From Loktanella salsilacus (lineage in GTDB: Bacteria > Pseudomonadota > Alphaproteobacteria > Rhodobacterales > Rhodobacteraceae), in NCBI RefSeq assembly GCF_900114485.1, contig NZ_FOTF01000005.1, positions 156,172 to 220,171 of the forward strand: a stretch of 64,000 bases of DNA, written 5' to 3'. This document shows positions 47,761 through 57,125 of this stretch, in pieces. Position 1 is the stretch's first letter. Every line of letters begins with the position of its first letter. The notes under the pieces were generated by a model. It had not been told where the DNA came from, ran no database searches, and worked only from the letters and a program-made list of their open reading frames with translations. A program made the translations under genes and the position numbers.

Positions 47761-48534
47761 TTATTCAACCCCAAGAACATCCGGCGTCTGCCATGCCAAA
47801 TGCTGACCGCCATCCACAGCGATCATCTGGCCGGTGACCGCCTTGGCATCCAAAAGATAGCCAAGCGCGGCGCAAATATCGCCCGGATCAGCGCCGCGTT
47901 CCAACACCGTCGCGGCGCGTTGGCCCTTGAAATGCTCGGTCGATTGCCGCGCACCTTGTAGGGTCGGACCTGGACCAATCCCGTTGACGCGCACGCGCGG
48001 GGCAAGGCCTTGGGCGGCAGTGCGGGTCAGCGCCCAGAGCCCCATCTTGGCAAGGGTATAGGTCGCAAATTCCGGTGTCAGTTTCTGCACGCGCTGGTCC
48101 AGCATGTTGATGATCAGCCCCTGCGCCACCGGCTCGCCTTGTGCATCAATTGCGGGATCGGGCACTTGCTGGGCGAAGTGCTGGGTCAGCACAAAAGGCG
48201 CGCGCAGGTTGGAGTCCATATGACGGTCCCAGCTGCTGCGCGTGGCCGATGCGATGTTGTCGTATTCAAAGATCGACGCGTTGTTGACCAGCACGGTCAG
48301 CGGCCCCAAGGCCTGCACAGCGCGGTCAACCAAGGATTGAGTCGCCTCTTCATTCAGCAGATCGGCCTGCAGCGTGACAGCGCGGCGGCCTTTGGCGCGA
48401 ATCGCGCCCGCGACCTCCTCTGCGCCATCCGCAGAACTGGCGTAGTGCACGGCAACATCGTGGCCGCGATCCGCCAGATACAGCGCCATAGCTCGGCCCA
48501 GCCGCGCCCCTGCCCCGGTGACCAGCGCGGTCAT
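47761..48534 (-). CDS. Short-chain dehydrogenase, pteridine reductase-like (FolM type)
   Basis: The 257-residue SDR has the cofactor motif VTGAGARLG, in which the usual TGxxxGIG is changed to TGxxxRLG, and NNASIF in place of NNAG; both changes are typical of pteridine or dihydromonapterin reductases. The catalytic YxxxK is present as TYTLAKMGLWALT. A pterin substrate is an inference from these motifs. The ATG at 48534 overlaps the stop of the exchanger gene upstream by ATGA. Confidence 0.82.
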   Translation of the reverse strand: MTALVTGAGARLGRAMALYLADRGHDVAVHYASSADGAEEVAGAIRAKGRRAVTLQADLLNEEATQSLVDRAVQALGPLTVLVNNASIFEYDNIASATRSSWDRHMDSNLRAPFVLTQHFAQQVPDPAIDAQGEPVAQGLIINMLDQRVQKLTPEFATYTLAKMGLWALTRTAAQGLAPRVRVNGIGPGPTLQGARQSTEHFKGQRAATVLERGADPGDICAALGYLLDAKAVTGQMIAVDGGQHLAWQTPDVLGVE

Positions 48535-49454
48535 AGCAGCGACCAGACGTAGACAGCATAGGCACCCGTCAGGCCGATGCCCCAGATGCGCGTGATATCG
48601 GCGCGAAAGAATACCAGCGGGATCATCAGCAGCGCTGCGCCCAACATGACCCAAAGGTCAAAGGTCAGGAATTGCGCGTCCACAGGGACAGGGCCGACCA
48701 GCGTGGCGACGCCCATGATACCAAGCAAGTTGAACATGTTAGAACCGATGACATTGCCCAAGGCCACATCCGCTTGGCGGCGCAGGGCGGCCATCACGGT
48801 GGTCGCCAGTTCAGGCAGCGATGTGCCGACCGCGACCAATGTCAGACCGATGACACTGTCAGACAGACCGAAGTTTTGCGCGATGATCGTGGCCCCGGAA
48901 ATGAGTAAATGCGATCCGATGGGCAAGCCGATCAGGCCAAGGACAAGGTAAAGGATGATCTGGGGCCAGCCCATTGATGGATCGGCGCCTTCGACCTCTG
49001 GCGCTGCGGCGCTGCGGCGCACGGTCAGGATGGCGTGGGTCAGCATCGCGGTCAGGCCCGCCAGCAAGATCAAGCCGCTGATCCAGTTCAGGGTGCCAGT
49101 AAAGCAAAGCGCGATGAACAGCACCGTCGCGGCAAGCATTTGCAAATAGCTGCTGCGGACATTTGTCTCTGACGTATGCATCACGGCCAAAAGCGCAGGC
49201 ACGCCCAGCACCAGCAGCACGTTGGCTGTGTTCGATCCCACCACGTTGCCCAGTGCAAGGCCCGGCACGCCGTCCAGAATGGACTGGACCGAGATCAGCA
49301 ATTCCGGCGCAGAGGTGCCGAAGGCGACGATGGTCAGCGACACGATCAGCGCAGGCACGCCAAGGCGCAGCGCGAGGTTGACCGCGCCTTTGACCAATGA
49401 ATCGCCTGCAAAGATCAGGATAATCAGGCCAGCGGCCGCAAGAAACCATTCCAT
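48531..49454 (-). CDS. Calcium/sodium antiporter (CaCA family, YrbG-like)
   Basis: The 307-residue protein has about ten membrane segments and two inverted alpha-repeats: VAFGTSAPELLISV near residue 44 and VAVGTSLPELATTV in the second half, each with the cation-binding glutamate, and GNVVGSNTANVLLVLG / GNVIGSNMFNLLGIMG after each. It should exchange Ca2+ for Na+ or H+ across the inner membrane. It is third in a minus-strand unit that begins with the S49 peptidase. Confidence 0.92.
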   Translation of the reverse strand: MEWFLAAAGLIILIFAGDSLVKGAVNLALRLGVPALIVSLTIVAFGTSAPELLISVQSILDGVPGLALGNVVGSNTANVLLVLGVPALLAVMHTSETNVRSSYLQMLAATVLFIALCFTGTLNWISGLILLAGLTAMLTHAILTVRRSAAAPEVEGADPSMGWPQIILYLVLGLIGLPIGSHLLISGATIIAQNFGLSDSVIGLTLVAVGTSLPELATTVMAALRRQADVALGNVIGSNMFNLLGIMGVATLVGPVPVDAQFLTFDLWVMLGAALLMIPLVFFRADITRIWGIGLTGAYAVYVWSLL

Positions 49455-49622
49455 TCAGGGCTTTCCCTTTTCACAGGCGCAGGGGCCTTTACCAATATTA
49501 TAGCGCCCGCATTTGGCGCATTTGGCCGCGGCCATCTGTTTTTGCCCCGGGAACCGCCATTTACCGAACAGCCCAAGGACAAAGAAGAACACCAAAAACA
49601 GGGCCGCGACCTTGATCAGCAT
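49455..49622 (-). CDS. Small membrane protein with cysteine-rich tail
   Basis: This 55-residue protein has an N-terminal transmembrane helix (VAALFLVFFFVLGLFG) and a basic C-terminal tail with CAKCGRYNIGKGPCACEKG, a C-x2-C...C-x-C set that looks like a small zinc ribbon. Its ATG directly follows the stop codon of the S49 peptidase (TAAATG) and its stop directly precedes the ATG of the exchanger gene, so it is locked into the operon. I know no function for it; the order suggests it accompanies the peptidase or the exchanger. Confidence 0.7.
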   Translation of the reverse strand: MLIKVAALFLVFFFVLGLFGKWRFPGQKQMAAAKCAKCGRYNIGKGPCACEKGKP

Positions 49623-50417
49623 TTACAGGCCGAACCGGGCAAAGGCGCTGCGATCCTCTATCGTGCCGATGGCGTCGCCCATCAGGCGCGCGCCAAAGCG
49701 GGACAGCAGGGACTTTTTCGGGCCAAAGCGGCGGAATTTAACCTTATCGCCATGAACCGCCTTCATCACGGGGACCAGGTGGCCGATGTCATCGATCAGG
49801 CCCTTGGCCTGCGCCTTTTGGCCGATCCAGACTTCACCAGAGAAGATGGCGAGGTCGTCGTCCAATTGCGCTTCCCTGCGTGATTTGACGTAGGTGATGA
49901 ATATCTCGTGCAGGTCCGTCAGCCAGCCTTCAAGCTTGTGCACGTCTTCGGCCTTTTGCGGACGGAAGGGGTCGAGCATGGATTTGCTGGTGCCAGCGGT
50001 ATGGACGCGGCGTTCAACCCCGTAGCGGTCAATCAGTTCGTGAAAGCCGAAGCCTGCGGAAATGACGCCGATCGACCCGACCAGCGAGCCAACGTCGGCG
50101 TAGATTTCATCTGCGGCGCAGGCGAGCCAGTAACCGCCAGAGGCCGCGACGTCTTCGACGAAAGCAATAACGGGGACGTTGTTTTCCTGTGACAGACGGC
50201 GGATGCGCGCGGCGATCAGGGACGATTGAACGGGGCTGCCGCCGGGACAGTTAATCTGCAGGGCGACGGCCTTTGGCTTGCCTTTGGTAAAGGCCTTTTG
50301 CAGCACAGGGGCCAGCGAGGCATCGTCGAGCCCGCGGCCAGAGGTGCTGATCGCGCCTTGCAGGCGCACGACATTGACGACCGGGTCGCGGTTCAGAAAC
50401 GGGAGTTTGATTTTCAT
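49623..50417 (-). CDS. S49-family peptidase (SppA/SohB-like)
   Basis: The 264-residue protein resembles the short form of signal-peptide peptidase A. The catalytic serine lies in VAASGGYWLACAADEIYA with its upstream NCPGGSPVQSS oxyanion region, and a lysine, likely the general base, follows in TSKSMLDPF. It lacks an evident N-terminal membrane helix, unlike typical SppA. It is the first gene of a packed minus-strand unit that continues with the cysteine-tailed small protein, the exchanger and the pteridine-reductase-like gene. Confidence 0.87.
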   Translation of the reverse strand: MKIKLPFLNRDPVVNVVRLQGAISTSGRGLDDASLAPVLQKAFTKGKPKAVALQINCPGGSPVQSSLIAARIRRLSQENNVPVIAFVEDVAASGGYWLACAADEIYADVGSLVGSIGVISAGFGFHELIDRYGVERRVHTAGTSKSMLDPFRPQKAEDVHKLEGWLTDLHEIFITYVKSRREAQLDDDLAIFSGEVWIGQKAQAKGLIDDIGHLVPVMKAVHGDKVKFRRFGPKKSLLSRFGARLMGDAIGTIEDRSAFARFGL

Positions 50418-50479
50418 CCTCCCGATCTAGGCCCCCTGCCCCCGTGGGGCAAGGGTTGGCACCGCAGTTGCGGGCTAGG

Positions 50480-51241
50480 TTATTGCCGAATGCGCCAGCC
50501 TGTGCGGAAGATCCACCAGATTGCCGTCAGACAGGCCGCCATGAACAGGCTAATCGCCAGCAGCGACAAGCCGACGGGGACGTCTGCGGTGTCAAAGAAC
50601 GCCCAGCGGAAGCCAGAGATCAGATAGACGACCGGGTTGAACATGGTGATCGTCTGCCAGATCGGTGGCAGCATCGTGACAGAGTAGAAAGAGCCGCCAA
50701 GGAAGACGAGCGGTGTGATGATCAGCAGCGGGATCAACTGCAGTTGTTCGAAGTTTCCGGCCCAGATGCCGATGATAAAGCCCAGTAGCGAGAAGCTGAT
50801 GCAGGTCATGATCAGAAAGGCGAGCATCCAGAATGGATGGGCCACTTGGATATCAACGAAGAAAAAGGCGGTGATAAAGATGATGGTGCCGATGAACAGC
50901 GCCTTGGTTGCAGCCGCACCCACATATCCGACTGTGATTTCGATAAAGTTCACCGGGGCGGAGAGAAGTTCGTAGATCGTACCGATGAATTTCGGAAAGT
51001 AGATACCAAAGCTGGCGTTGCTGGTGGCCTGCGTCATCACTGACAGCATGATCAGGCCGGGGACAATGAATGCGCCATAGCTGACGTCCTCGACTGTCTC
51101 GATCCGGCTGCCGATGGCGGTGCCGAAGACCACGAAATACAGCGATGTCGACAGCACGGGGCTGATCAGCGACTGGGTGATGGTGCGAAAGAACCGCGCC
51201 ATTTCAAAGCGGTAGATTGATTTTATCGCGGTCAGGTTCAT
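50480..51241 (-). CDS. ABC-2 type transporter permease
   Basis: The 253-residue permease has six hydrophobic segments. It contains the ABC-2 signature around [32 protein letters not shown], the PxxxxxxxxxNPxxY/H part of the family. It forms an exporter with the ATPase encoded upstream, whose stop codon it overlaps (ATGA). The substrate is not indicated; polysaccharide or drug exporters and NodJ-like permeases share the layout. Confidence 0.88.
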   Translation of the reverse strand: MNLTAIKSIYRFEMARFFRTITQSLISPVLSTSLYFVVFGTAIGSRIETVEDVSYGAFIVPGLIMLSVMTQATSNASFGIYFPKFIGTIYELLSAPVNFIEITVGYVGAAATKALFIGTIIFITAFFFVDIQVAHPFWMLAFLIMTCISFSLLGFIIGIWAGNFEQLQLIPLLIITPLVFLGGSFYSVTMLPPIWQTITMFNPVVYLISGFRWAFFDTADVPVGLSLLAISLFMAACLTAIWWIFRTGWRIRQ

Positions 51242-52164
51242 GCGTTGTCCTTTACCAAGCCGACAAAGATGTCTTCGAGGCTGCTTTGCTGGGTTTGCAG
51301 GTCGGTCATGGTCAGGCCCGCGTTCGCCATGTCGTTCAGAAGCGTGCGGATGCCGGTGCGGTCCTTGCGGGTGTCATAGGTATAGACAAGGACGTTGCCG
51401 TCTTTTTCGAGCGTCAGATCATAATGCGCCAGCGCGGCGGGGATCGTCGTGGCGGGCTGGGCCAGATCGACGCGCAGCTGCTTTTTGCCCATCTGGGCCA
51501 TCATTTCAGCCTTGTCTTGGATCAGCAGGATTTGACCTTTGCTGATGACGCCGACACGGTCGGCGATGGCCTCGGCCTCTTCGATGTAATGCGTTGTCAG
51601 GATGATCGTGACGCCTTGGCGTTTCAGGTCGGCGACAACGTTCCACATGTCTTTGCGCAGCTCTACGTCGACACCAGCGGTGGGTTCGTCAAGGAACAGC
51701 ACGCGCGGCTCGTGCGCCAGCGCCTTGGCGATCAGCACGCGGCGCTTCATTCCGCCAGACAGTTCTTTGATCTTGGCGGTCGCCTTATCGTCCAGCGACA
51801 GGGATTTCAGGATTTCGGCGACGCGGGCGTCATCGCGGGGCTTGCCGAACAGACCGCGGGAAAAACGGACGGTGTTCTGCACCGTCTCGAACGGCTCTAG
51901 GTTAATCTCTTGCGGGACCAGACCGATCAGGCTGCGCGCGGCGCGGTATTCATGAACGGTGTCAAACCCGCCGACGGTGATGATGCCAGAGGTCGGCACC
52001 GTGATGCCGCAGATCGTGGAAATCAGCGTTGTTTTGCCGGCACCGTTGGGGCCCAGCAGGGCGAGGATTTCGCCTTCTTCAATCTCGAGGTTGATCCCCT
52101 TCAGCGCCTCGAATCCGGTGTCGTAGGATTTGCGCAGGTTCGTGACGGACACGATGGCAGTCAT
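51238..52164 (-). CDS. ABC transporter ATP-binding protein
   Basis: The 308-residue ATPase has Walker [11 protein letters not shown], the signature [15 protein letters not shown], Walker [13 protein letters not shown] and the H-loop TTHYIEEAE, followed by a C-terminal extension of about 80 residues found in CcmA/NodI/DrrA-type exporters. It pairs with the permease encoded just downstream. The ATG at 52164 gives the normal start [17 protein letters not shown]. Confidence 0.93.
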   Translation of the reverse strand: MTAIVSVTNLRKSYDTGFEALKGINLEIEEGEILALLGPNGAGKTTLISTICGITVPTSGIITVGGFDTVHEYRAARSLIGLVPQEINLEPFETVQNTVRFSRGLFGKPRDDARVAEILKSLSLDDKATAKIKELSGGMKRRVLIAKALAHEPRVLFLDEPTAGVDVELRKDMWNVVADLKRQGVTIILTTHYIEEAEAIADRVGVISKGQILLIQDKAEMMAQMGKKQLRVDLAQPATTIPAALAHYDLTLEKDGNVLVYTYDTRKDRTGIRTLLNDMANAGLTMTDLQTQQSSLEDIFVGLVKDNA

Positions 52165-52259
52165 ATGGCACCCTTAATCTGTGTTCGCGCAGAACATAGT
52201 CTGCACACACAACTGGCGATAGGTGCACCAGCGCACAGGGCAAGCGCGATTAAAATGCG

Positions 52260-52288
52260 AAAAGGCCGGGAACGGGTCCCGGCCTTTT
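52260..52288 (-). terminator. Terminator of the TRAP operon
   Basis: AAAAGGCCGGGA (52260-52271) and TCCCGGCCTTTT (52277-52288) form a 12-bp stem with a 5-nt loop, 18 bases after the stop of the large permease gene. The minus-strand tail reads CGCATTTTAA. Its stem is nearly the same as that at 40,425. Confidence 0.75.
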
Positions 52289-52305
52289 GCAAGTTGTTGA
52301 TCGCT

Positions 52306-54951
52306 TTAGAAGTTCAGCGAGATGTCGCGGTGATGCGACGAACACTCGGCGACTTCCAAAGCCTGTGCGCGGGGCAGACGCGGCTGCTGGCGCAGGCCGA
52401 TCGTGTCATTGATCGCGGCGTCATACGCCTCGATCCCCGGCAGCAGTTCCGTCTTGGCGCGGGTGCGCCATTCGACTTCGGATGCGAACAGTTCATGCGC
52501 CTCGACGATGTATTCCATCGCACGCTCTGGATCAGGGGACCGGTCGTCGATTTCCTTGCGGGCATCGGCAAGCAGGCCGCGGATTTCGCGTCCGCCATCA
52601 ATTCCGCCGAACATGGATTCGACCTCTTTGAAGCGGGCATCCGCAGTGTCGCGGTCCATCGTGGGTGCATCCGCCGCCAGCGCAGCGATCGGGTCAGCCA
52701 GTGGCGCAAGCGCATCAGCGCTGGCAATCACGGCCTTCAGTTCGACTACAGGCGCATAGGCCTGATCGACCGTGCGGCGATAGATATTGCGCGCGGTCTC
52801 GTTCTGCTTGTTGATCGCAGCGTAGGTGGTTTGCGTGTCTTCCCAAGTGGCGGGAATCTGCGCCTGCAGGGCGTCTACTTCGGCCTGCAGTCTGTCAGCA
52901 CGGGCGGTCTGCCCTTCGCTGTCGCCAAACCCACGCGACGCCCGCACACGTAGATCGTCGATCTCTTTGGTGCGGATCAACATGTCACGCTGCAAAGCAC
53001 GCACGATCTTATGCTCTGGCCGGTAGTCGACAGCCCCTGCAGTCTGCAGATCGCGGGTGGTTTCGATGTCGAGCACGAGACCCGGAACAGATTGCGCCTT
53101 TTCTAGACCATCGACCCAGTCGTCTTGCAGGTCTTTGGGCAGATAGGACACGTCCAGCGCGCCAGCAGCTGTGATCGCCGTGGCAATCTGATTGCCCCGC
53201 GTATCAAAGGCGTTGGTCACGTATTCCTCGATGCAGTATTGCAGCGCGGGGTTCACGGGCGGCGGTGCAGTTTCGGCCGTCAGCGATGTGCGCGCAGGCA
53301 GATAGTTCACCAGCGGCGGGTTGAAGGCCACGATCACAAGGGCTGCGATTTGCAGGCCGATAAAGGCGATGACACCCTTATAGATCTGGATCGTCTTGAC
53401 CGCTGCCGGTGCGACGCCGCGCAGATAGAACAGCGCAAAGCCGAAGGGCGGTGTGAGGAACGAGGTCTGCAGGTTCAGACCGATCATCACGCCCAGCCAG
53501 ACGGCGGAAACGTTCGCCTCTGGGTCGGCCAGCAGGATCGGGGCGACGATTGGCACCACGACCACAGCGATTTCGATGAAGTCCAGAAAGAAGCCCAGCA
53601 CAAAGATCACGGCCATAACGATCATGAACTTGGTCCAGAAACCGCCCGGCAACCCTTCAAGGAAGTGCTTGACCAGCTCTTCACCGCCAAAGGCGCGGAA
53701 GGCGGCGGTCAGCATGGCGGCACCCAGCAGGATGATGAACACCAAGGACGTCGTCTTGGCGGTTTCCACCATGACGCCCGTCAGCGCGTCGTCGTTATAG
53801 AAGGCGCGCACGCCGGACCAGACAATGGACAGGACGATCATCCCGACGCCGATGGCGGCCAGTGTGACGCCGAACTTGTCGGACGCGGACTGCATGTTCA
53901 GGACGTTGGTGTTATAGTTGGACACCGTCCAAGCCACCAAGATAAGGCCTGCCGCCGCGATGATCGCGGGGATAAAGCGGCCGCCGCGCCCTTCGGGATG
54001 CAGGCGATAGCCCGCCATGATCAGCGCACCAGCGGCACCGATGGCACCAGCCTGGTTCACAGTCGCAACGCCCGAGATGATGGAACCCAGAACCAGCAGG
54101 ATCAGGGCCAGCGGCGGCACCATGGCCAGCAGCACGTTGCCAAGGAAAGACGCGTCATACTTGCCTTCGTAAGGCACAGCAGGTGCCATTTTCGGGCGGA
54201 AGATCGCGATAGCCAGAACGTAGAGGATATAAATACCCACCAGCAGCAGACCCGGCACCAACGCACCAAGGAACATGTCACCAGCAGAGGTAGAGACGAT
54301 GGCGAATTCCGACGGCATCGAAATCTCGCCTGTGGCAACCTTGTAGAGTTCCTGACGCGACGTGCCCGCCTGATCGACGGCAGAGGCAAGTTGGTCGGCC
54401 AGAATGATCAGCACGATAGATGGCGGAATGATCTGCCCCAAGGTGCCGGACGCGGCAATAACGCCGGATGACAGTGAGTTAGAGTAGCCGTTGCGCATCA
54501 TGGCTGGCAGGGAAATCATGCCCATCGCAACCACGGTTGCGCCGACGATACCGGTTGTCGCAGCCAGCAGCGCGCCCACGACGATGACCGAAATGCCAAG
54601 GCCACCGGGGATCGGGCCAAACAGCTGGGCCATGTTGACCAGCAGGTCCTCTGCGATCTTGGACCGCTGAAGCATGATGCCCATAAAGATGAACAGCGGA
54701 ATGGCGATCAGGGTGTCACGCTCGGGTTCCCAATAGACCCCGCGCAGGTTGGTGACGCCCGCAGACAGCCACTGAGACGGGCCGCCATTGGCGAAATAGG
54801 CAGAGGTCGTGCCCTCGAACAAGTAGCCAGCCGCGGCGGCGACGCCGACGGTTATGATTGCAGAGCCCGGAAGGGCAAAGGCCACGGGGTAACCGGAGCC
54901 GAGCGCCGTCGCCATGACGACAAGCAGCATTAGTAGAAAAAAGAGTTCCAT
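52306..54951 (-). CDS. TRAP transporter large permease (DctM) with long C-terminal extension
   Basis: The 881-residue protein is about twice the length of a typical DctM. The first 550 residues are membrane helices with the DctM motifs, such as GIVGATVVAMGMISLPAMMRNGYS and IPPSIVLIILAD and the late FLTPPFGFALFYLRG; an added stretch near residues 280-400 holds extra helices. From about residue 550 to the end there is a soluble, helical, partly coiled-coil domain (LQAEVDALQAQIPATWEDTQ). Long DctM forms occur with TakP-like systems. It uses the Na+ or H+ gradient to import an organic acid, with DctQ and the binding protein encoded upstream. Confidence 0.88.
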   Translation of the reverse strand: MELFFLLMLLVVMATALGSGYPVAFALPGSAIITVGVAAAAGYLFEGTTSAYFANGGPSQWLSAGVTNLRGVYWEPERDTLIAIPLFIFMGIMLQRSKIAEDLLVNMAQLFGPIPGGLGISVIVVGALLAATTGIVGATVVAMGMISLPAMMRNGYSNSLSSGVIAASGTLGQIIPPSIVLIILADQLASAVDQAGTSRQELYKVATGEISMPSEFAIVSTSAGDMFLGALVPGLLLVGIYILYVLAIAIFRPKMAPAVPYEGKYDASFLGNVLLAMVPPLALILLVLGSIISGVATVNQAGAIGAAGALIMAGYRLHPEGRGGRFIPAIIAAAGLILVAWTVSNYNTNVLNMQSASDKFGVTLAAIGVGMIVLSIVWSGVRAFYNDDALTGVMVETAKTTSLVFIILLGAAMLTAAFRAFGGEELVKHFLEGLPGGFWTKFMIVMAVIFVLGFFLDFIEIAVVVVPIVAPILLADPEANVSAVWLGVMIGLNLQTSFLTPPFGFALFYLRGVAPAAVKTIQIYKGVIAFIGLQIAALVIVAFNPPLVNYLPARTSLTAETAPPPVNPALQYCIEEYVTNAFDTRGNQIATAITAAGALDVSYLPKDLQDDWVDGLEKAQSVPGLVLDIETTRDLQTAGAVDYRPEHKIVRALQRDMLIRTKEIDDLRVRASRGFGDSEGQTARADRLQAEVDALQAQIPATWEDTQTTYAAINKQNETARNIYRRTVDQAYAPVVELKAVIASADALAPLADPIAALAADAPTMDRDTADARFKEVESMFGGIDGGREIRGLLADARKEIDDRSPDPERAMEYIVEAHELFASEVEWRTRAKTELLPGIEAYDAAINDTIGLRQQPRLPRAQALEVAECSSHHRDISLNF

Positions 54952-54964
54952 GTCGTGTCCCCGT

Positions 54965-55936
54965 TCAGATCATGTCGGCGTGCGTTTCACGCGCGCCCGG
55001 TTCGCCGCGCTTGTCGGCGATGGCTTCCAGAAACTGGGCCACGAATTGTATCATCATCGTAATGGCGAAAATCGCCAGAAAGCCTGCCATCATGTATTTG
55101 ACGTACATGCCAAAGCCGGATTGCGTGGTTTCAAAAACCAAGATGGGGCCAACGATGATGGACGAAGATGTGCCGAACCCCAAGATCAGGATCGTCCAGC
55201 ACAGCGCCATGCCCAGCACGATGGACCCAACGGCGTTCACGCGCCCTTTGGTTTCGCGGCGCATAGAGGCATAGAGAAGGTCAACACGCACATGGCCTTC
55301 TTCGAGCAAGGTGTAAGCCGAGGCGAAGAGGAACAGCGCGCCGTACCAAAAACGGACAAGGTCGGCCATGAAGGCTTGCTCGTACGAAAAGACGAAGCGG
55401 GACAGCACGATCAACAGTTCAGCGCCGACCACAAGCAGCGACAGCCAGATAAAGCCAAGGCCCCGCGTCACAGACCCAAGCACGATGCCAATCAGCATCA
55501 GCGGGACGTGGAAATACATGCCGCGGTAATCCGCGCGGCCCAGATTGGACGACATATCGCTACCGACGATGCCGTCCAGCATGTTCTGCACCCGCAAGAA
55601 GGACAGGATCGCGTCGCCCATGCCAACGAGCAGGACGACAAAGAAGGCAGAGCGCACCAAAAAGCGGTTAAAGTTGCTGATCCGTGCTGCATCGGCGCGC
55701 AATGCGGTGCCAGGCGACGAGATCACATAGCCAATCGCCAGTGCGGCGGCGAGCAACAGGATCGCGACCTGCACCAGCCCAAGGGCCGATATCTGCCCAG
55801 AGACGGTTGCCGTCACGCCGGGAAAGTCGAACCAGAATTGCAGGACGACATTGATCATGTAGGCAGCTAATACGGCGAGCACCGTCCAGCCAAATCCGCG
55901 CGCCAACAATGCGCGCGACGCCACTTGCGTTTCCAT
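54965..55936 (-). CDS. TRAP transporter small permease (DctQ)
   Basis: The 323-residue protein is longer than ordinary DctQ proteins (about 160-230). It has an added N-terminal half with three to four membrane segments, then the DctQ core with RFWYGALFLFASAYTLLEEGHVRVDLLYASM, which carries the conserved EGHVRVD pattern. It forms the membrane part together with the DctM gene 13 bp downstream. The ATG at 55936 begins METQVASRALLAR. Confidence 0.88.
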   Translation of the reverse strand: METQVASRALLARGFGWTVLAVLAAYMINVVLQFWFDFPGVTATVSGQISALGLVQVAILLLAAALAIGYVISSPGTALRADAARISNFNRFLVRSAFFVVLLVGMGDAILSFLRVQNMLDGIVGSDMSSNLGRADYRGMYFHVPLMLIGIVLGSVTRGLGFIWLSLLVVGAELLIVLSRFVFSYEQAFMADLVRFWYGALFLFASAYTLLEEGHVRVDLLYASMRRETKGRVNAVGSIVLGMALCWTILILGFGTSSSIIVGPILVFETTQSGFGMYVKYMMAGFLAIFAITMMIQFVAQFLEAIADKRGEPGARETHADMI

Positions 55937-55976
55937 CCCGTTCCCCCCGGATGCTATTAGTTTTTTATTAACGCTG

Positions 55977-56003
55977 AACGGGGCGAGCATTGCCCGCCCC
56001 GTT
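55977..56003 (-). other. Intercistronic hairpin between the TRAP binding-protein and small-permease genes
   Basis: AACGGGGCG (55977-55985) and CGCCCCGTT (55995-56003) form a 9-bp stem over a 9-nt loop in the 106-bp gap downstream of the binding-protein gene. No T run follows on the minus strand (GTTAATAAAAAAC), so it is more likely to protect the upstream message from 3' decay or to cut readthrough partly than to stop transcription completely. Confidence 0.5.
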
Positions 56004-56042
56004 CGCGCCGAACCATTCGGCCCGGATATGCCGCGTTGGCAA

Positions 56043-57125
56043 TTAGATGTCGAGCACGCGGTTCCGCTTGTTGACATAGGCGGCGTCGGACAGAGCAGTC
56101 CAAGCACCAATGTCAGCGCGTGCCTTCAGGTGGCTGTCGAAGATTTCGGCGGCCAGCGGGCTGTGATCACGTGCCTCTTCGATGACTTCAGCCGACGCAG
56201 ACCCGAAGGCTTCGTAGACGTCATCGTTGAATTCACGCAGTTCGACACCGTATTCGTCGATCAGCTTATTCAGGTACGTACCGTTGTTGGCATTGTTTTC
56301 TGCCATTGACAGGGCGTTCTCTTCGGCGCAGGCAATTTTGATCATGGTCTGATCAATGGCAGGAACGGTCGACCACCAGGTCTTGTTCATGCCCATGCAC
56401 AGCTGCGAACCTGGCTCGTGGAAACCGGGCCAGTAGTAGTACTTGGCGGCTTCATAAAGCTTCAGGAAGTAGTCGTTCCACGGACCAACCCATTCGGTCG
56501 CGTCGATCGCGCCGGAGACCAGGTTTTCGTAGATCTGACCGCCAGGGACGGACACAGGGGACGCGCCCAGTTTCGCCATGACGTCGCCGCCAAGGCCGGG
56601 GATACGCATCTTCAGGCCGCGGATGTCGTCAACGGATTCGATTTCTTTGTTGAACCAACCGCCCATCTGCACGCCGGTGTTACCAGCCGGGAAGCCGATG
56701 ACGCCAAATTCGTCGCCCAGCTTCTCATACAGCTCTTGGCCGCCGCCGAACTTCATCCATGCGTCGATTTCCGTATAGGTCAGACCCATGGGAATCGCGG
56801 TGAACGGGGACCAGCCAGCGTGCTTGCCCTTCCAGTAGTAGTCAGCGCCGATGTAAGCCTGAGAGTTGCCGGAAGCGACCTCATCAAAGCTGTCGAATGC
56901 GCCGACGCGCTCGCCTGCTGCGAAGTACTGAACCGCAATGCGGCCCTCTGTCAGTTCTTCGATACGGGCGGCCAAACGCTGCGCACTCGTTCCCAGACCT
57001 GGGAAATCGCGTGGCCACGTGGATACGATGTTCATTTCGATCCGGCTTTGCGCCAGCATCGGTGTCGCCAGCGTGGTGGCAGCGGTGCCAACGGCAGCGG
57101 ACGTCAGAAATTGTCTGCGTTTCAT
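56043..57125 (-). CDS. TRAP substrate-binding protein, TakP-like (2-oxo acid type)
   Basis: The 360-residue periplasmic protein has a twin-arginine signal (MKRRQFLTSAAVGTAATT) ending at MLAQ. Its mature part resembles Rhodobacter sphaeroides TakP: NTGVQMGGWFNKEI, MRIPGLGGDVMAKLG and IDATEWVGPWNDYF are all recognisable and include ligand-binding residues. TakP binds 2-oxo monocarboxylates with a sodium ion, so such a substrate is likely, though not proven. It is the first gene of the operon with DctQ and DctM. Confidence 0.9.
   Translation of the reverse strand: MKRRQFLTSAAVGTAATTLATPMLAQSRIEMNIVSTWPRDFPGLGTSAQRLAARIEELTEGRIAVQYFAAGERVGAFDSFDEVASGNSQAYIGADYYWKGKHAGWSPFTAIPMGLTYTEIDAWMKFGGGQELYEKLGDEFGVIGFPAGNTGVQMGGWFNKEIESVDDIRGLKMRIPGLGGDVMAKLGASPVSVPGGQIYENLVSGAIDATEWVGPWNDYFLKLYEAAKYYYWPGFHEPGSQLCMGMNKTWWSTVPAIDQTMIKIACAEENALSMAENNANNGTYLNKLIDEYGVELREFNDDVYEAFGSASAEVIEEARDHSPLAAEIFDSHLKARADIGAWTALSDAAYVNKRNRVLDI

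Noticed and set aside
53125..54471. A 448-codon plus-strand open frame
   Set aside because: It is antisense to the TRAP large permease and has the low-complexity His/Gln/Asp composition typical of antisense frames in GC-rich DNA.
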